Program-made: the position numbers and the translations under genes
Assembly (NCBI GenBank): GCA_903833275.1
Contig: CAILEP010000021.1
Coordinates: 1-64,000, forward strand
Reading direction: 5' to 3'
DNA from: an uncultured Bdellovibrionales bacterium
GTDB taxonomy: Bacteria > Bdellovibrionota > Bdellovibrionia > Bdellovibrionales > UBA1609
DNA length: 64,000 nucleotides
Shown here: positions 7,944-18,133 of the stretch, piece by piece
How positions within the stretch are numbered: the first letter of the stretch is position 1
Layout of the letters: each line of letters begins with the position of its first letter
Notes under the pieces: generated by a model
What the model was told of the DNA's origin: nothing
The model's database searches: none
Seen by the model: the letters and a program-made list of their open reading frames with translations, nothing else

Positions 7944-9586
7944 AAAGACTGAACCTTGCGCTCGCGCGCGGTCTCGGCGGCGGTTTCATAACCGGCATCG
8001 ATATGGCGAAAAAGCCCCATTGCTGGGTCGGCGTTGAGCACGCGCTCAAGGCGAGCGTCCGCTTCGCGCGTTCCGTCGGCAACAATAACCTGGCCCGCGT
8101 GCAAGCTGTAACCCATGCCGACGCCACCGCCGTGGTGAAAGCTAACCCAGCTCGCGCCACATGCGGTGTTGACCAAAGCATTGAGAATCGGCCAATCGGC
8201 AACAGCGTCGCTGCCATCTTTCATCGCTTCAGTTTCGCGATAGGGTGACGCCACCGAACCACAATCAAGATGATCGCGGCCGATAACAATCGGCGCCTTC
8301 ACGCGGCCCGTGCGCACCAATTCGTTGAACTTGAGACCGGCCTTGGCGCGCTCGCCATATTCGAGCCAACAGATTCGCGCTGGCAGCCCTTGAAAGGCGA
8401 TTCGCTTTTGCGCGTTGTCGAGCCAATTGAGCAATGGTTTTTTATAAGAGAACAACTCGCGAATCGCATCATCGGTGACGCGAATGTCTTCGGGGTCACC
8501 CGAAAGGGCCACCCATCGAAAGGGGCCACTGCCAAGACAGAATAGCGGCCGAATATACTCCGGCACAAAACCGGGGATCTCAAAAGCATTGGCCACGCCT
8601 TCATCGCGAGCCACCGCGCGAATATTATTGCCGTAGTCAAAAGTGATGGCGCCACTTTTTTGCATCTTGAGCATGCCCTGAACGTGATGGGCAATGCTGG
8701 CGCGCGATCTTTTCAAATACTCTTCAGGCGCCTCGGTTCGAAGTTTGGCCGCCTCGGCCATGTCGTAGCCCTCTGGAATATACCCGCGTAACGGGTCGTG
8801 GGCTGAGGTTTGGTCGGTCAAAATATCGGGATGAAACCCTTTTTCAAGAAGTTGGTGAATCACCGTGGCCATATTGCCAAGCAAGGCCACCGACCGCGCT
8901 ACGCGCTCTTTTTTGTATTTCGCTATTCGCGCAATCGCATCATCAAGATTGTCGGCCACTTCGTCGACATACTTTGTTTCGAGACGGCGACGAATGCGCT
9001 CGGGGTCGACTTCAACGGCTAAAACTGCGGCTCCGGCAAAAACACCGGCCAGAGGTTGAGCGCCGCCCATCCCGCCTAAGCCGGCTGTCAAAATGGATCG
9101 GCCATAGAGGTCACCACCAAAATGTTTGCGACCAGCTTCGGCAAAAGTTTCGTAAGTGCCTTGCACGATGCCTTGGGTGCCGATGTAGATCCACGATCCC
9201 GCAGTCATCTGACCGTACATCATGAGGCCTTTGCGATCGAGTTCGTCAAAATGCTCCCAGTTGGCCCACTTACCGACGAGATTCGAATTCGCAATCAGCA
9301 CTCGCGGGGCATCTGGGTGAGTTCGCACCACCCCAATCGGCTTACCCGATTGCACGAGCAGAGTTTCATCATTGCCCAGAGTCGTTAAGGTCGAGAGAAT
9401 TTTTTCGAAAGCCGGCCAATTGCGTGCCGCTTTACCGCGGCCGCCATAGACAATTAATTCGTCTGGGTGCTCGGCCACAGCCGGGTCGAGATTATTTTGA
9501 ATCATGCGAAAGGCAGCCTCTTGCAGCCAGCCCTTGCAATGCAACTTTGAACCTGTCGGGGCGCGAACCACTCTTGACGTTACCAT
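7934..9586 (-). CDS. hutU: Urocanate hydratase
   Basis: A 550-residue NAD-dependent enzyme that converts urocanate to 4-imidazolone-5-propionate. The NAD-binding segment [14 protein letters not shown] and the block [17 protein letters not shown] match the family, as does [13 protein letters not shown] near the C-terminus. Length is normal. It overlaps hutH by 7 bp and hutI by 10 bp, so the three are almost certainly translated from one message. Confidence 0.97.
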   Translation of the reverse strand: MVTSRVVRAPTGSKLHCKGWLQEAAFRMIQNNLDPAVAEHPDELIVYGGRGKAARNWPAFEKILSTLTTLGNDETLLVQSGKPIGVVRTHPDAPRVLIANSNLVGKWANWEHFDELDRKGLMMYGQMTAGSWIYIGTQGIVQGTYETFAEAGRKHFGGDLYGRSILTAGLGGMGGAQPLAGVFAGAAVLAVEVDPERIRRRLETKYVDEVADNLDDAIARIAKYKKERVARSVALLGNMATVIHQLLEKGFHPDILTDQTSAHDPLRGYIPEGYDMAEAAKLRTEAPEEYLKRSRASIAHHVQGMLKMQKSGAITFDYGNNIRAVARDEGVANAFEIPGFVPEYIRPLFCLGSGPFRWVALSGDPEDIRVTDDAIRELFSYKKPLLNWLDNAQKRIAFQGLPARICWLEYGERAKAGLKFNELVRTGRVKAPIVIGRDHLDCGSVASPYRETEAMKDGSDAVADWPILNALVNTACGASWVSFHHGGGVGMGYSLHAGQVIVADGTREADARLERVLNADPAMGLFRHIDAGYETAAETARERKVQSLWL

Positions 9587-11139
9587 TCTAAACTCACTTC
9601 TTTTTTCGAAGACGAAAGATTCTTACGCGCGACTTCGACCAGGGCGCCCGAATCGATATGTTTTTTAATTCGACGAATATCTTCAGCAAAAACTCGATCG
9701 GTTTTCGCCAACGGAATTTCTTTTTCTAAAAATTCAAAAACGGCCTTAACGGCGGCCGTAGGCTTCAACGGTTTTAATAGATGCAACGCCTGCATTGCAC
9801 ACAAAATCTCCATCGCCAGTACATGGCTCGCATTTTCGACCACACGCTGAAGTTTACGAGCAGCAATGGTGCCCATGCTCACATGATCTTCTTTGTCGAC
9901 TGAGGTCGGGATGCTATCAACCGACGCCGGATGCGCGTGGATTTTATTTTCACTCACTAGCGATGCCGCCGCCACCTGCACGATCATCATACCTGAATTC
10001 AAACCACCATCCGGAGCCAAAAAGGCCGGAAGTTCGCTAAAACTTGGATTGATCAACTTCGCAATTCGGCGCTCTGAAATATTGGCGAGCGAAGACATGG
10101 CGATGGCGAGAAAGTCGAGCTGAAAGGCCACCGGTTCGCCGTGAAAATTACCGCACGACAAAATCTTTTCGGCGTCGGCAAAAACCAGGGGGTTATCGGT
10201 ACTCGAGTTGGCTTCAATTTCGAGAGTTTCGACGGCGTTGCGAATTGCATCTTTCACAGCCCCATGAACGGCTGGCATGCATCTCAGCGAATAGGCGTCT
10301 TGCACCCGGCCGCAATCCTCATGACTTTTTGAAATCGCCGACTCTATACCCATGATTTTCAAAAGATTGGCCGCTGTTTTAATCTCACCTTTGTGCGGGC
10401 GAGTGGCCGAAATCAACGGGTCAAAGGCATCGCGCCCGCCGCGCAGGGCCTCGAAACTCATCGCCCCCGCAATATCCGCAAGCAGTGCCAAATCTCGCGA
10501 GCGTCGCGCCGTCAGCAACCCAACCGCCGTCATCACCTGACAGCCATTGATCAAAGCCAGGCCTTCTTTGGCGCCCAAAAGGTACGCCGTAACTTTTTTC
10601 CGTTTAAGAACTTTACCGGTTTCTTCGGGGCCGTCTTTGCCCCAAACGTGCCCCTCGCCGATCAGAGCCAGCGCGAGGTGAGCAAGAGGCGCGAGGTCGC
10701 CACTGGCGCCGACACTCCCCTGCGACGGGATATACGGCAAAATATCAGCGTTTAAATATTCGAGGATTTTTTCAACGACGGCCGCGCGAATGCCGCTATG
10801 CCCGCGCGCTAGAGCGTTGGCGCGCAAATACATGATCGCGCGCGTTTCTTGCCGCGAAAATGGTTCGCCGACCCCGACTGAATGTGAGCGGATCAGATTT
10901 TTTTGCAACTCGACAATGTCTTTATCTGAAATACGAACCGAACTGAAGGCGCCAAAGCCGGTGTTTACACCATAAATCACTTGGCCATCGCGCACGGCAC
11001 CCTCAATGAAATCACGAGAGACTTTCATAGCCCCGCGCGCTTTCTTATCAAGCTCGAGTGTCGAAATGGCCTGCGCCACGCCCCAAACATTATCGAGATT
11101 TGCGCTCTCACCGTTGATCATTATCTTCGTCGTCTTCAT
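9580..11139 (-). CDS. hutH: Histidine ammonia-lyase
   Basis: A 519-residue lyase that deaminates L-histidine to urocanate. The MIO cofactor is formed from Ala-Ser-Gly in [14 protein letters not shown], and the early block YGVNTGFG and the late EDHVSMG are present. It follows rpe by 33 bp and overlaps hutU. Downstream hut functions (formiminoglutamate breakdown) and a HutC-type regulator are not in the window. Confidence 0.97.
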   Translation of the reverse strand: MKTTKIMINGESANLDNVWGVAQAISTLELDKKARGAMKVSRDFIEGAVRDGQVIYGVNTGFGAFSSVRISDKDIVELQKNLIRSHSVGVGEPFSRQETRAIMYLRANALARGHSGIRAAVVEKILEYLNADILPYIPSQGSVGASGDLAPLAHLALALIGEGHVWGKDGPEETGKVLKRKKVTAYLLGAKEGLALINGCQVMTAVGLLTARRSRDLALLADIAGAMSFEALRGGRDAFDPLISATRPHKGEIKTAANLLKIMGIESAISKSHEDCGRVQDAYSLRCMPAVHGAVKDAIRNAVETLEIEANSSTDNPLVFADAEKILSCGNFHGEPVAFQLDFLAIAMSSLANISERRIAKLINPSFSELPAFLAPDGGLNSGMMIVQVAAASLVSENKIHAHPASVDSIPTSVDKEDHVSMGTIAARKLQRVVENASHVLAMEILCAMQALHLLKPLKPTAAVKAVFEFLEKEIPLAKTDRVFAEDIRRIKKHIDSGALVEVARKNLSSSKKEVSLEW

Positions 11140-11172
11140 TGATGCACCTATCTCGACTGTTTGGTCGCGTCT

Positions 11173-11880
11173 TTACTCATCGCCGCCTTCAAATTTAGCG
11201 GCTTTCAAACTGCGAATTGCTTTTTTATAGTCATTTCGAAAAACATAATTGCCCGCCACCAACACATCGGCCAGCCGACATTCGCCTGCTGTTTCGGGGT
11301 TAATGCCGCCGTCGACTTCGATCAGAGCCTTAGCGCCCACGCGCTCGAGCTCTTTGCGAACGCGAATAATTTTTGCGGCTTGCTCGGGCATAAACGATTG
11401 GCCGCCGAAACCGGGGTTAACCGTCATGATCAAAACCAAATCGACGAGCTTCAAAAACGGAAAAATCTCTTCGATTGCCGTGGCTGGTCGCAAGGTGATA
11501 CCCGGGTGTCGACCCGCCTCACGAATCTTCTTAAGAACCCCGGCGACCTCTTTCGACGACTCAACATGAATTGTGATGTAGTCGCTGCCGGCCGAAATAA
11601 AATCGTCGACATATTTCTCGGGGTTTTCGATCATAAGATGAACATCGAGCGTCTTCTCTGTGCACTTACGCAGACTTTTTACAACCGGTGCCCCGATCGT
11701 CAGATTCGGTACAAAGTGCCCATCCATGACATCTATATGGTGCCAATCGGCCCCCGCCGCCTCAACATCGCGCATCTCTTCAGCCAGTCGCGAAAAATCA
11801 GCCGATAGTAAACTGGGAGCAATTAAAAACGGTTTCACTGGCGATGTCATTTCGCGATCGCCGGCCGTACTTTTAGTCAT
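11173..11880 (-). CDS. rpe: Ribulose-phosphate 3-epimerase
   Basis: A 235-residue TIM-barrel enzyme that interconverts ribulose 5-phosphate and xylulose 5-phosphate. The motifs PSLLSADF, HIDVMDGHFVPN, HLMIENPEKY, MTVNPGFGGQ and EVDGGI are present, including the metal ligands in MDGH and VDGG. The ATG at 11880 overlaps the fmt stop as ATGA. A second Met at residue 11 could be the start (MTSPVKPFLIAPSLL). Confidence 0.95.
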   Translation of the reverse strand: MTKSTAGDREMTSPVKPFLIAPSLLSADFSRLAEEMRDVEAAGADWHHIDVMDGHFVPNLTIGAPVVKSLRKCTEKTLDVHLMIENPEKYVDDFISAGSDYITIHVESSKEVAGVLKKIREAGRHPGITLRPATAIEEIFPFLKLVDLVLIMTVNPGFGGQSFMPEQAAKIIRVRKELERVGAKALIEVDGGINPETAGECRLADVLVAGNYVFRNDYKKAIRSLKAAKFEGGDE

Positions 11881-12812
11881 GTTAAATGCTCTCCCGTTTT
11901 CAATTTATGGCCCAATAGAAAATCATGAGCCGACATCTTTGGTCGAGAGGCTGGTTGAACCTCATGAATCTTTAGACCGCCTTCTCCGCAAGCAACTGTA
12001 AATGAATCTGGCGTTACTTCAACAATTAGGCCAGCCGGGCCTCGCTCTACAACTGCTTCAGCCGACCAAATTTTTAGCGGCCGATCTGAAAGCAAACAAA
12101 AACTGCCGGGGCCCAAAACAAACGCGCGAATCTGATTTACAATATCGGCGGCTTTGTGAGTGAGATTAATTTTCGATTCAGCTTTGTCTATCAGCGCCGC
12201 ATAGGTCACCAAGGCTTCATCCTGCTGCTGAGGAGTCACCTTGCCGTTCAAATATTGCAGAAAATCATTCTGCAAAAGTTTGACCCCAAGAGGCTTCAAC
12301 TCGTCATGCAACCGCAGCGCATCCCAAGCCGGGTCAATCTTCAATGAATACGAACCAATCACCGGCCCCGCATCGAGTTTTTTAACCATTACCTGCAGCG
12401 ACACTCCGGTGGTCTGATCGCCATGCTGAATGGCTCGCTGAATGGGGGCGGCCCCTCGCCAACGCGGCAAAAGACTGCCGTGCACATTCACAACTTTTGA
12501 TGGAAATAAATCGAGAAATTTTTGCGGCACGATTTGCCCATAGGCCACAACGATTGCGGCATCCGCTTTCAGGTCGGCGATCTCTTTCAATGCTTCGTCT
12601 GTTTTAATAGATTCAGGAGTAAGAACTTTTAGCCCTCTCTCGAGCGCCAACTTTTTCACCGGGCTTGCCGCCAAGTGCATGTGGCGCCCGCTCGGCCGAT
12701 CTGGCTGAGACACGACACCGACGACCTCGAAGTGAGAGTCATTTAATAAGGCTTCAAGGTGAAAGCGGGCAAACTCAGGAGTGCCCAAAAATGCAATTCG
12801 CACCACACTCAT
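11877..12812 (-). CDS. fmt: Methionyl-tRNA formyltransferase
   Basis: It transfers a formyl group from 10-formyl-THF to initiator Met-tRNA. The N-terminal domain shows FLGTPEFA, VVSQPDRPSGR, NVHGSLLPRWRGAAPIQRAI and LDAGPVI, followed by the C-terminal OB-like domain. The first candidate start at 12821 is TTG; the ATG at 12812 (MSVVRIAFLG) fits the family better and gives 311 residues. It lies close behind def and overlaps rpe, the common def-fmt arrangement. Confidence 0.96.
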   Translation of the reverse strand: MSVVRIAFLGTPEFARFHLEALLNDSHFEVVGVVSQPDRPSGRHMHLAASPVKKLALERGLKVLTPESIKTDEALKEIADLKADAAIVVAYGQIVPQKFLDLFPSKVVNVHGSLLPRWRGAAPIQRAIQHGDQTTGVSLQVMVKKLDAGPVIGSYSLKIDPAWDALRLHDELKPLGVKLLQNDFLQYLNGKVTPQQQDEALVTYAALIDKAESKINLTHKAADIVNQIRAFVLGPGSFCLLSDRPLKIWSAEAVVERGPAGLIVEVTPDSFTVACGEGGLKIHEVQPASRPKMSAHDFLLGHKLKTGEHLT

Positions 12813-12823
12813 ATGCGGCAAGC

Positions 12824-13462
12824 CTACAATCGATGTTGGCTGTCTGTCATCTCGTCATTATCGTCATCGCCCTGCTCGTCATCGTCTTCGCGCTCTTCAC
12901 CCTTTTCGGGGTAACCAAACTTCTTGATTTTGGCTTTTACGCGGGCGGATTTAATCGGGCTGAGCCGATCAATAAACAACTTACCATCTAAATGGTCGAT
13001 TTCGTGCTGAATGCAAATGGCCAGAAGGCCGTCGGTCTTAATAAGAATTTTCTCGCCCTTTTCGTTGAGGGCTTCAACTTCGATATACTTAGAGCGCTCA
13101 ACCACTTCGAAATACGAGGGCACGCTCAGGCAGCCTTCGTTGTAGGTCGTCTTACCAACTCTTTTCTTAATCACGGGATTTATAATTTTTAGCGGCTGCT
13201 GAATGGCCCGCTCGAGGTCAGATTCGCCGCCAAGCTCATCTTGTGCGTCTTTGTCGTCACCTTCGGGCCGTCGGGTGTCGAGAACGATAAGGCGCACCTG
13301 CTCGTTCACTTGCGCGGCCGCCAAACCGATGCCGCGAAAGTCATACATGGTCTCAAGCATGTCATCAGCGAGCTTTTGAATCGCCGGGGTCACCTTATCG
13401 ACGGTCTTGCACTTTTTGCGAAGCCTTGTGTCTGGAAATTTTAGAATTTCAAGTTTTGCCAT
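12824..13462 (-). CDS. def: Peptide deformylase
   Basis: A metalloenzyme that removes the formyl group from nascent proteins. The three motifs are [13 protein letters not shown] and QHEIDH, with Cys, His and His as metal ligands and Glu as catalytic base. At 212 residues it is longer than usual, with an insert (about 67-85: [13 protein letters not shown]) and a highly acidic tail ([14 protein letters not shown]). It is the first gene of the def-fmt-rpe-hut run. Confidence 0.95.
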   Translation of the reverse strand: MAKLEILKFPDTRLRKKCKTVDKVTPAIQKLADDMLETMYDFRGIGLAAAQVNEQVRLIVLDTRRPEGDDKDAQDELGGESDLERAIQQPLKIINPVIKKRVGKTTYNEGCLSVPSYFEVVERSKYIEVEALNEKGEKILIKTDGLLAICIQHEIDHLDGKLFIDRLSPIKSARVKAKIKKFGYPEKGEEREDDDEQGDDDNDEMTDSQHRL

Positions 13463-13541
13463 GCCGCCAACCTATATCACAACATTAATGACGCCAGTAT
13501 AGCAAAACTGGGCTTAAAAAGCGAGAATCTCTGGGGTTAGC

Positions 13542-14621
13542 TTAGCGCTTCAAGCGCATCAACATGACGGTGGCAAACAAGCCGCAGATCAAATTGGGCC
13601 CCCAAGCGGCTATCATTGGCGGAACCGACCCATGTTTACCCAACGTCAGCGACGCGCTGTACATCACCCAATAGACAAAGGCGATACCAATTGAAAGGCC
13701 AATACTCAGCATATTGCCGCCCGCTCGGCTCTGTTGAACGGTGAACGGTATGCCCATTAGCGATAAAACCAAGGCCGCGAAAGCAAATGACATTTTGGCG
13801 TAAAGATCGACCTCGTAGCTAAGAGTATCAAGCCCCGCTTCTTTGTTTTTCTGAACGTACCGACGCAATTCTGAGACCGAAAGCGTCTCACTCGACGGGG
13901 CCGCCGATCGAATATCTGAAAGCTCATCGCTCATCATTAAGGTCTTTTTGGCAAAGGGCTTGGTCAGCGGAAAGCTCGATTCTTCGGCGAAAAGTGTCAC
14001 GGTTCCGTCTTCTAAGCCCCAGGCTCGGTCTTGCATCTTGACCGACTTGGCTTTTATGAGCTGCACGAGAGTCCAGGCCTCATCGAAGTAATAAAGTGTG
14101 ATCCCTTGAGCGGTGCCCTGTGCCGCATTGAGGGCTTGAATATTGAAAATGGTATTTTCAGAGCGGTACCAAATTTTATTTTCACGCACTGTCGAATAGA
14201 GACTGGGGCGGTTTCGCATTTCGACGTAATAAACATAATTCATTTTACGCGCCATAGCTGGGGTCACATGGTCGCCCATCCAAAAAGTGAAAACACAAAC
14301 GAGGCCGAGCGAAACCAGAATCGGCAAACTCACCCGCGCCAAACTTAAACCCATGCTAAATAGCGCCACAAGCTCGTTATTGCGATTGAGCATCGAGAGC
14401 GTAAACATAGTGCCGACCATGCCCCCCACCGGTATCAATTGGTAGACAATCAAAGGTAGATAATAGCGATAATAACGCAGCATAATTTCGGTTGGGGCGT
14501 GAAAGCGCATTGAAGTCGACATGTAGTCGATGGCCAGAAAAATGGTAACAAAGACCACCAGCCCCATTAAGAAATTGAGCGCAAAGTTTTTTACGATGTA
14601 GCGATCAATAATTGTTAACAC
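13542..14621 (-). CDS. lptG: LptF/LptG-family LPS export permease
   Basis: A 359-residue inner-membrane protein with the LptG pattern: DRYIVKNFALNFLMGLVVFV at the N-terminus, two or three helices, a large periplasmic beta-rich domain (about 120-265) and three C-terminal helices. With LptB, LptF and LptC it extracts lipopolysaccharide from the inner membrane. The start is GTG with no strong ribosome binding site. The partner lptF is not adjacent, so G rather than F is a preference. Confidence 0.82.
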   Translation of the reverse strand: MLTIIDRYIVKNFALNFLMGLVVFVTIFLAIDYMSTSMRFHAPTEIMLRYYRYYLPLIVYQLIPVGGMVGTMFTLSMLNRNNELVALFSMGLSLARVSLPILVSLGLVCVFTFWMGDHVTPAMARKMNYVYYVEMRNRPSLYSTVRENKIWYRSENTIFNIQALNAAQGTAQGITLYYFDEAWTLVQLIKAKSVKMQDRAWGLEDGTVTLFAEESSFPLTKPFAKKTLMMSDELSDIRSAAPSSETLSVSELRRYVQKNKEAGLDTLSYEVDLYAKMSFAFAALVLSLMGIPFTVQQSRAGGNMLSIGLSIGIAFVYWVMYSASLTLGKHGSVPPMIAAWGPNLICGLFATVMLMRLKR

Positions 14622-14694
14622 GCTAAGTTATAGTAGAAACCTGCACTCCGAGAGTCAACTTGACTGGACTGGCGATTCGCGGTTGACTCGACTC

Positions 14695-15996
14695 ATGGCT
14701 TTGCGCGTCTTGCTCGCTGACGAGAGCGTCACAATAAAAAAGGTATTTCAATTGGCCCTGCAAGACTTTGCAGTCGAGGTCAATTCGGTCACCGTTGGTG
14801 TTGACGTGCTTAACGTCGCGCTCAAATACAAACCCGATATCGTTTTCGCCGATGTTTTATTACAGAAAAAAAATGGCTACGACGTCTGTCACGAAATAAA
14901 AACCAACCCCGAGCTTAGTTCGACCCCGGTCGTGCTTATTTGGAGTGGCTTTATGGAGCTCGACGACGCCAAATACAAATCATCTGGGGCCAATGCTCAC
15001 CTTGAAAAACCATTCGACACTCAACGTTTGCGCCAAATTATTCAAACTTTGGTGGCAAAGACGAAGTCGCAGAAACTTTCAAGCTATTTAACCTTTCCGA
15101 AATTGCCAGATTTTGATGATTCTCCGACGACCAATCATATTCCACCCCCGCCCAAAAGCGCGATACCAAATCTCGGGGGCGGCTTTGAACCAACTTTCAA
15201 TCCTGACTTAGGCCATTCTAGCCAAAATATGGCGACGCCCAATGATGAACCCGGTTCACATGAACCCAGCGGCTGGTCGATGGATCAATTTGCAGAACCC
15301 TTGCCTGAAATTCCAGAGGTTGAGCTTAGCTTGGTCGAACCGACGCTGACTCCGACCGAAGATGAAGAAGACTTTATGCCCCTAAACTTGGTGAGCGAAC
15401 CGCCAAAACGGCCGACCCCAGCAGCGCCGTTAAAACCCGCGACACGACAAGCTGCGCCCCCTCAAGAATCGACCAACGAAGACCCGGTCGAAGAAGATGC
15501 CCAGTGGGTTCAGAAAACACTCTCGCGATACAAATTAGATCCGGCGAAACGCTCGGATGCCCCGGCCAAAGTTTCTTACAAAATACCGGAAGAAAAAATC
15601 GACCCCGATACCTTTATTTCAAACACTTGGTCGCGCCCCCTCGCCGATAAAAAAGCGGTCGAAAAGCAAGAGCCCCGCAGTGGCCGTACAGCAAAGTTGA
15701 CGCCACCACCTTTGCCCCCCGAGGCAGATCAGAATGAAGAAGTTTTTGAGCTTGAACTTCATAACGAACCGGCTACGCACACCGGCATCAATAGCGCCAT
15801 GCCCTCAACTTCGTCTCGGCCCGCAGCCGCGATCGAAGGGGTTCCGCAACTTTCAGAGCAACAGCTAGAAGCTTTAATTCGCGCTCAATCAAAAGAAGTA
15901 ATTGAAAAAGTCGTATGGCAGATCGTACCTGAGATCGCCACCCGAATTATCGAGCGTGAACTCGAAAGACTCTTGAGCGAACGCAATCAAAAGTGA
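14695..15996 (+). CDS. Response regulator with REC domain, long acidic linker and C-terminal helix
   Basis: The ATG at 14695 is preferred over TTG 14683. REC spans about residues 1-120 (LLADESV, phospho-acceptor Asp in IVFADVLLQKKNGYD, Lys in EKPF). A long Pro/Glu-rich disordered linker (about 130-380) follows, then a helical end ALIRAQSKEVIEKVVWQIVP. That REC-linker-'VVWQIVPxxA' layout recurs in deltaproteobacterial regulators such as RomR-like polarity proteins. There is no DNA-binding domain, so output is likely by protein contact. The first acidic pocket is DE rather than DD. It is followed at 11 bp by nadC. Confidence 0.8.
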   Translation: MALRVLLADESVTIKKVFQLALQDFAVEVNSVTVGVDVLNVALKYKPDIVFADVLLQKKNGYDVCHEIKTNPELSSTPVVLIWSGFMELDDAKYKSSGANAHLEKPFDTQRLRQIIQTLVAKTKSQKLSSYLTFPKLPDFDDSPTTNHIPPPPKSAIPNLGGGFEPTFNPDLGHSSQNMATPNDEPGSHEPSGWSMDQFAEPLPEIPEVELSLVEPTLTPTEDEEDFMPLNLVSEPPKRPTPAAPLKPATRQAAPPQESTNEDPVEEDAQWVQKTLSRYKLDPAKRSDAPAKVSYKIPEEKIDPDTFISNTWSRPLADKKAVEKQEPRSGRTAKLTPPPLPPEADQNEEVFELELHNEPATHTGINSAMPSTSSRPAAAIEGVPQLSEQQLEALIRAQSKEVIEKVVWQIVPEIATRIIERELERLLSERNQK

Positions 15997-16006
15997 ATTT
16001 CAAAAA

Positions 16007-16825
16007 ATGAATCTCGATAAGCTTATTGAAGTTGCCCTAAACGAAGATATGCCCGAGGGCGACATCACCACCGACAGCCTGCAGCTTCAAGATCGCGTCG
16101 GTCGCGCGCGCCTTATCGCCAAAGAAGACCAAGTGCTTTCAGGCGCCGATGTGTTTGCCAAGGTTTTTGCCGCAGTCGACAGTTCAGTGCAAATTCAGTG
16201 GCAGTTCGAAAATGGCCAATTGATCCTGAAAGGCCAGACCGTAGCGGCGATTCAGGGCCGGCTGTCTTCAATTCTAAAAGCCGAGCGTGTCGCCCTCAAT
16301 TTTCTCGGCCATTTGTCGGGGGTCGCCACTTTCACCCGCTGCTTCACCGAGCAGATTCGCCATACAAAAACCAAAATTCTCGACACCCGAAAGACGACCC
16401 CTTGTATGCGCGAACTCGAAAAGGCCGCCGTTCGTGACGGCGGCGGCGAAAACCATCGAATGAATTTAAGCGATGGCATTTTAATCAAAGAAAATCACAT
16501 TCGTTTCGCCGGCGGCATCGCCAATGCCATTAAGGCGGTTCGCGTGTACTCCTCAAAACGGGTTGAGGTCGAAACTCGTAATCTTGAAGAGGTTCGCCAG
16601 GCCGTGGCCGGCCAAGTGGGCCAAATTATGTTCGATAATATGTCGACGGAACAGATGCGCGAAGCTCTTCGCCTCGTGCCCGCAAGTATACAAACCGAAG
16701 CCTCTGGCAATATGACTCTCGAGCGCGTACGCGAAGTGGCTGAACTCGGCGTTAATTTTATCAGCGTCGGAGCGATCACTCATTCGGCGCCAAGCGCCGA
16801 CTTTAGCCTAATGGTTGAGTCGTGA
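16007..16825 (+). CDS. nadC: Nicotinate-nucleotide pyrophosphorylase (quinolinate phosphoribosyltransferase)
   Basis: A 272-residue NAD-biosynthesis enzyme that makes nicotinate mononucleotide from quinolinate and PRPP. Signature blocks are EDMPEGDITTD, ERVALNFLGHLSGVAT, DTRKTTPCMRELEKAAVRDG, HRMNLSDGILIKENH and MFDNMS. The stop overlaps the birA GTG as GTGA. The pairing with biotin ligase is a common genomic neighbourhood. Confidence 0.97.
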   Translation: MNLDKLIEVALNEDMPEGDITTDSLQLQDRVGRARLIAKEDQVLSGADVFAKVFAAVDSSVQIQWQFENGQLILKGQTVAAIQGRLSSILKAERVALNFLGHLSGVATFTRCFTEQIRHTKTKILDTRKTTPCMRELEKAAVRDGGGENHRMNLSDGILIKENHIRFAGGIANAIKAVRVYSSKRVEVETRNLEEVRQAVAGQVGQIMFDNMSTEQMREALRLVPASIQTEASGNMTLERVREVAELGVNFISVGAITHSAPSADFSLMVES

Positions 16826-17541
16826 GCTTTTCAGTTTTTACCGCGACCCAAGAATGGCTCAACGAACATAAAATTAAATTTTCAGCTTTCGAAACCACCA
16901 CCAGCACCAACGACCTCGCCAAAAAAGAAATTTTTGGCATGCCCATGGACGCCGTTCGAGTCTATTTGGCCGATCAACAAACTCTTGGGCGTGGGCGCGG
17001 TCAAAACACTTGGCTCAACCCAGAGCCCGGCACCGCACTTCTGGTCAGCTGGTCTTTCACTCTTGCTGAATCACCACAGAGCCTCACCGGGCCCCTGTTT
17101 GGTCTTGCTGTCTATCGGTCGCTCAAAGCCGCGTTTTCTAGAACTGAGTTTAGCATTAAAGCCCCCAACGATATTTACGTGGCCGACAAGAAAATCTTGG
17201 GCATTCTGGTTGAGACCGTAAAACAAGGTGGCGCTTACGGGTTGGTGGTCGGCCTTGGCCTTAATGTCTTTTCGAACCCCGCCAATATTAGCAATTCTGA
17301 AAATCTCGCTCGTCACGCCAAAATTGACACTCAGAATTGGCCGGTATTTTTGAAGCACCTTCAACGAAACCTCGAGGCCGCAGCCCTTGCAGCCCAGGGG
17401 TCACACCTCACAGACCAAGACCGAACCGAATTGCTGGTGGCTCTAAATAAATACGTCGGCCTCAAAGCGCCCTATCAGTCGGTGAGCCCCTTCGGCGATT
17501 TGGTCACCGAATCGCAAACCATTTCGTGGAGGCAATTGTAG
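16822..17541 (+). CDS. birA: Biotin--protein ligase (BirA, catalytic domain only)
   Basis: It adenylates biotin and transfers it to the carboxyl carrier protein. The biotin-binding loop is GRGRGQNTW, and STNDLAK, IKAPNDIYV (usually KWPND) and KILGILVET mark the catalytic domain; GLGLNV follows. At 239 residues it lacks the N-terminal HTH of E. coli BirA, so it should not be a repressor. The start is GTG, overlapping nadC by four bases. Confidence 0.92.
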   Translation: MSFSVFTATQEWLNEHKIKFSAFETTTSTNDLAKKEIFGMPMDAVRVYLADQQTLGRGRGQNTWLNPEPGTALLVSWSFTLAESPQSLTGPLFGLAVYRSLKAAFSRTEFSIKAPNDIYVADKKILGILVETVKQGGAYGLVVGLGLNVFSNPANISNSENLARHAKIDTQNWPVFLKHLQRNLEAAALAAQGSHLTDQDRTELLVALNKYVGLKAPYQSVSPFGDLVTESQTISWRQL

Positions 17542-17544
17542 CTC

Positions 17545-18111
17545 ATGGCACTTACCTATACTCCCACTGGTGAGCTTGGCAGCCTAATGCCCGCATTCAA
17601 TCTCAAGACCGTTGATGGCCAGACGTGGAGTTCGACCTCAATCCGCGGCGCCAAAGCCAAAGTGGTGGTTTTTATGTGCAACCATTGCCCCTATGTGAAG
17701 GCCATCGAAGACCGACTGATTCAATTGGCCAAAGATCTAGCAAAAGACAACGTACCGTTTGTCGGAATCTGCTCCAACGACCCCGATGAATACGCTGAAG
17801 ATCACCCAAAGCAGCTATTGGCCCGTTGGCGCGAAAAAAATTTTGGCTTCACCTATCTGGTGGACGACGGCCAGGCTGTGGCGCGTTCTTTTGGTGCGGT
17901 TTGCACACCCGATTTTTTTGTATATGATGACCAAGAGCGTTTGGTCTACCGCGGGCGGCTCGACGACTCGTGGCGCGACGAGAAAAAGGTCACGCGCCGA
18001 GAGCTGAAAGCTGCCGTCAGTCGTATTTTGAGCGAACCGCGTACTACCGAGAAAATGATTGTGATTGAGCAAACCCCTTCGATGGGCTGCTCGATAAAAT
18101 GGAAAGTTTAA
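17545..18111 (+). CDS. Thioredoxin/peroxiredoxin-like redox protein
   Basis: 188 residues of the AhpC/TSA-like, thioredoxin-fold family with the active-site segment CNHCPYVKA (Cys at about 50 and 53). A cis-Pro-like CTPDFFVYD and the typical tail SMGCSIKWK are present, the last with a third Cys. It is cytosolic, with no signal peptide. Family members are common but their partners are largely unknown. GGAGG lies 13 bases before the ATG, inside the end of birA. Confidence 0.82.
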   Translation: MALTYTPTGELGSLMPAFNLKTVDGQTWSSTSIRGAKAKVVVFMCNHCPYVKAIEDRLIQLAKDLAKDNVPFVGICSNDPDEYAEDHPKQLLARWREKNFGFTYLVDDGQAVARSFGAVCTPDFFVYDDQERLVYRGRLDDSWRDEKKVTRRELKAAVSRILSEPRTTEKMIVIEQTPSMGCSIKWKV

Positions 18112-18133
18112 AAAATAAGGATGACAACCTACC

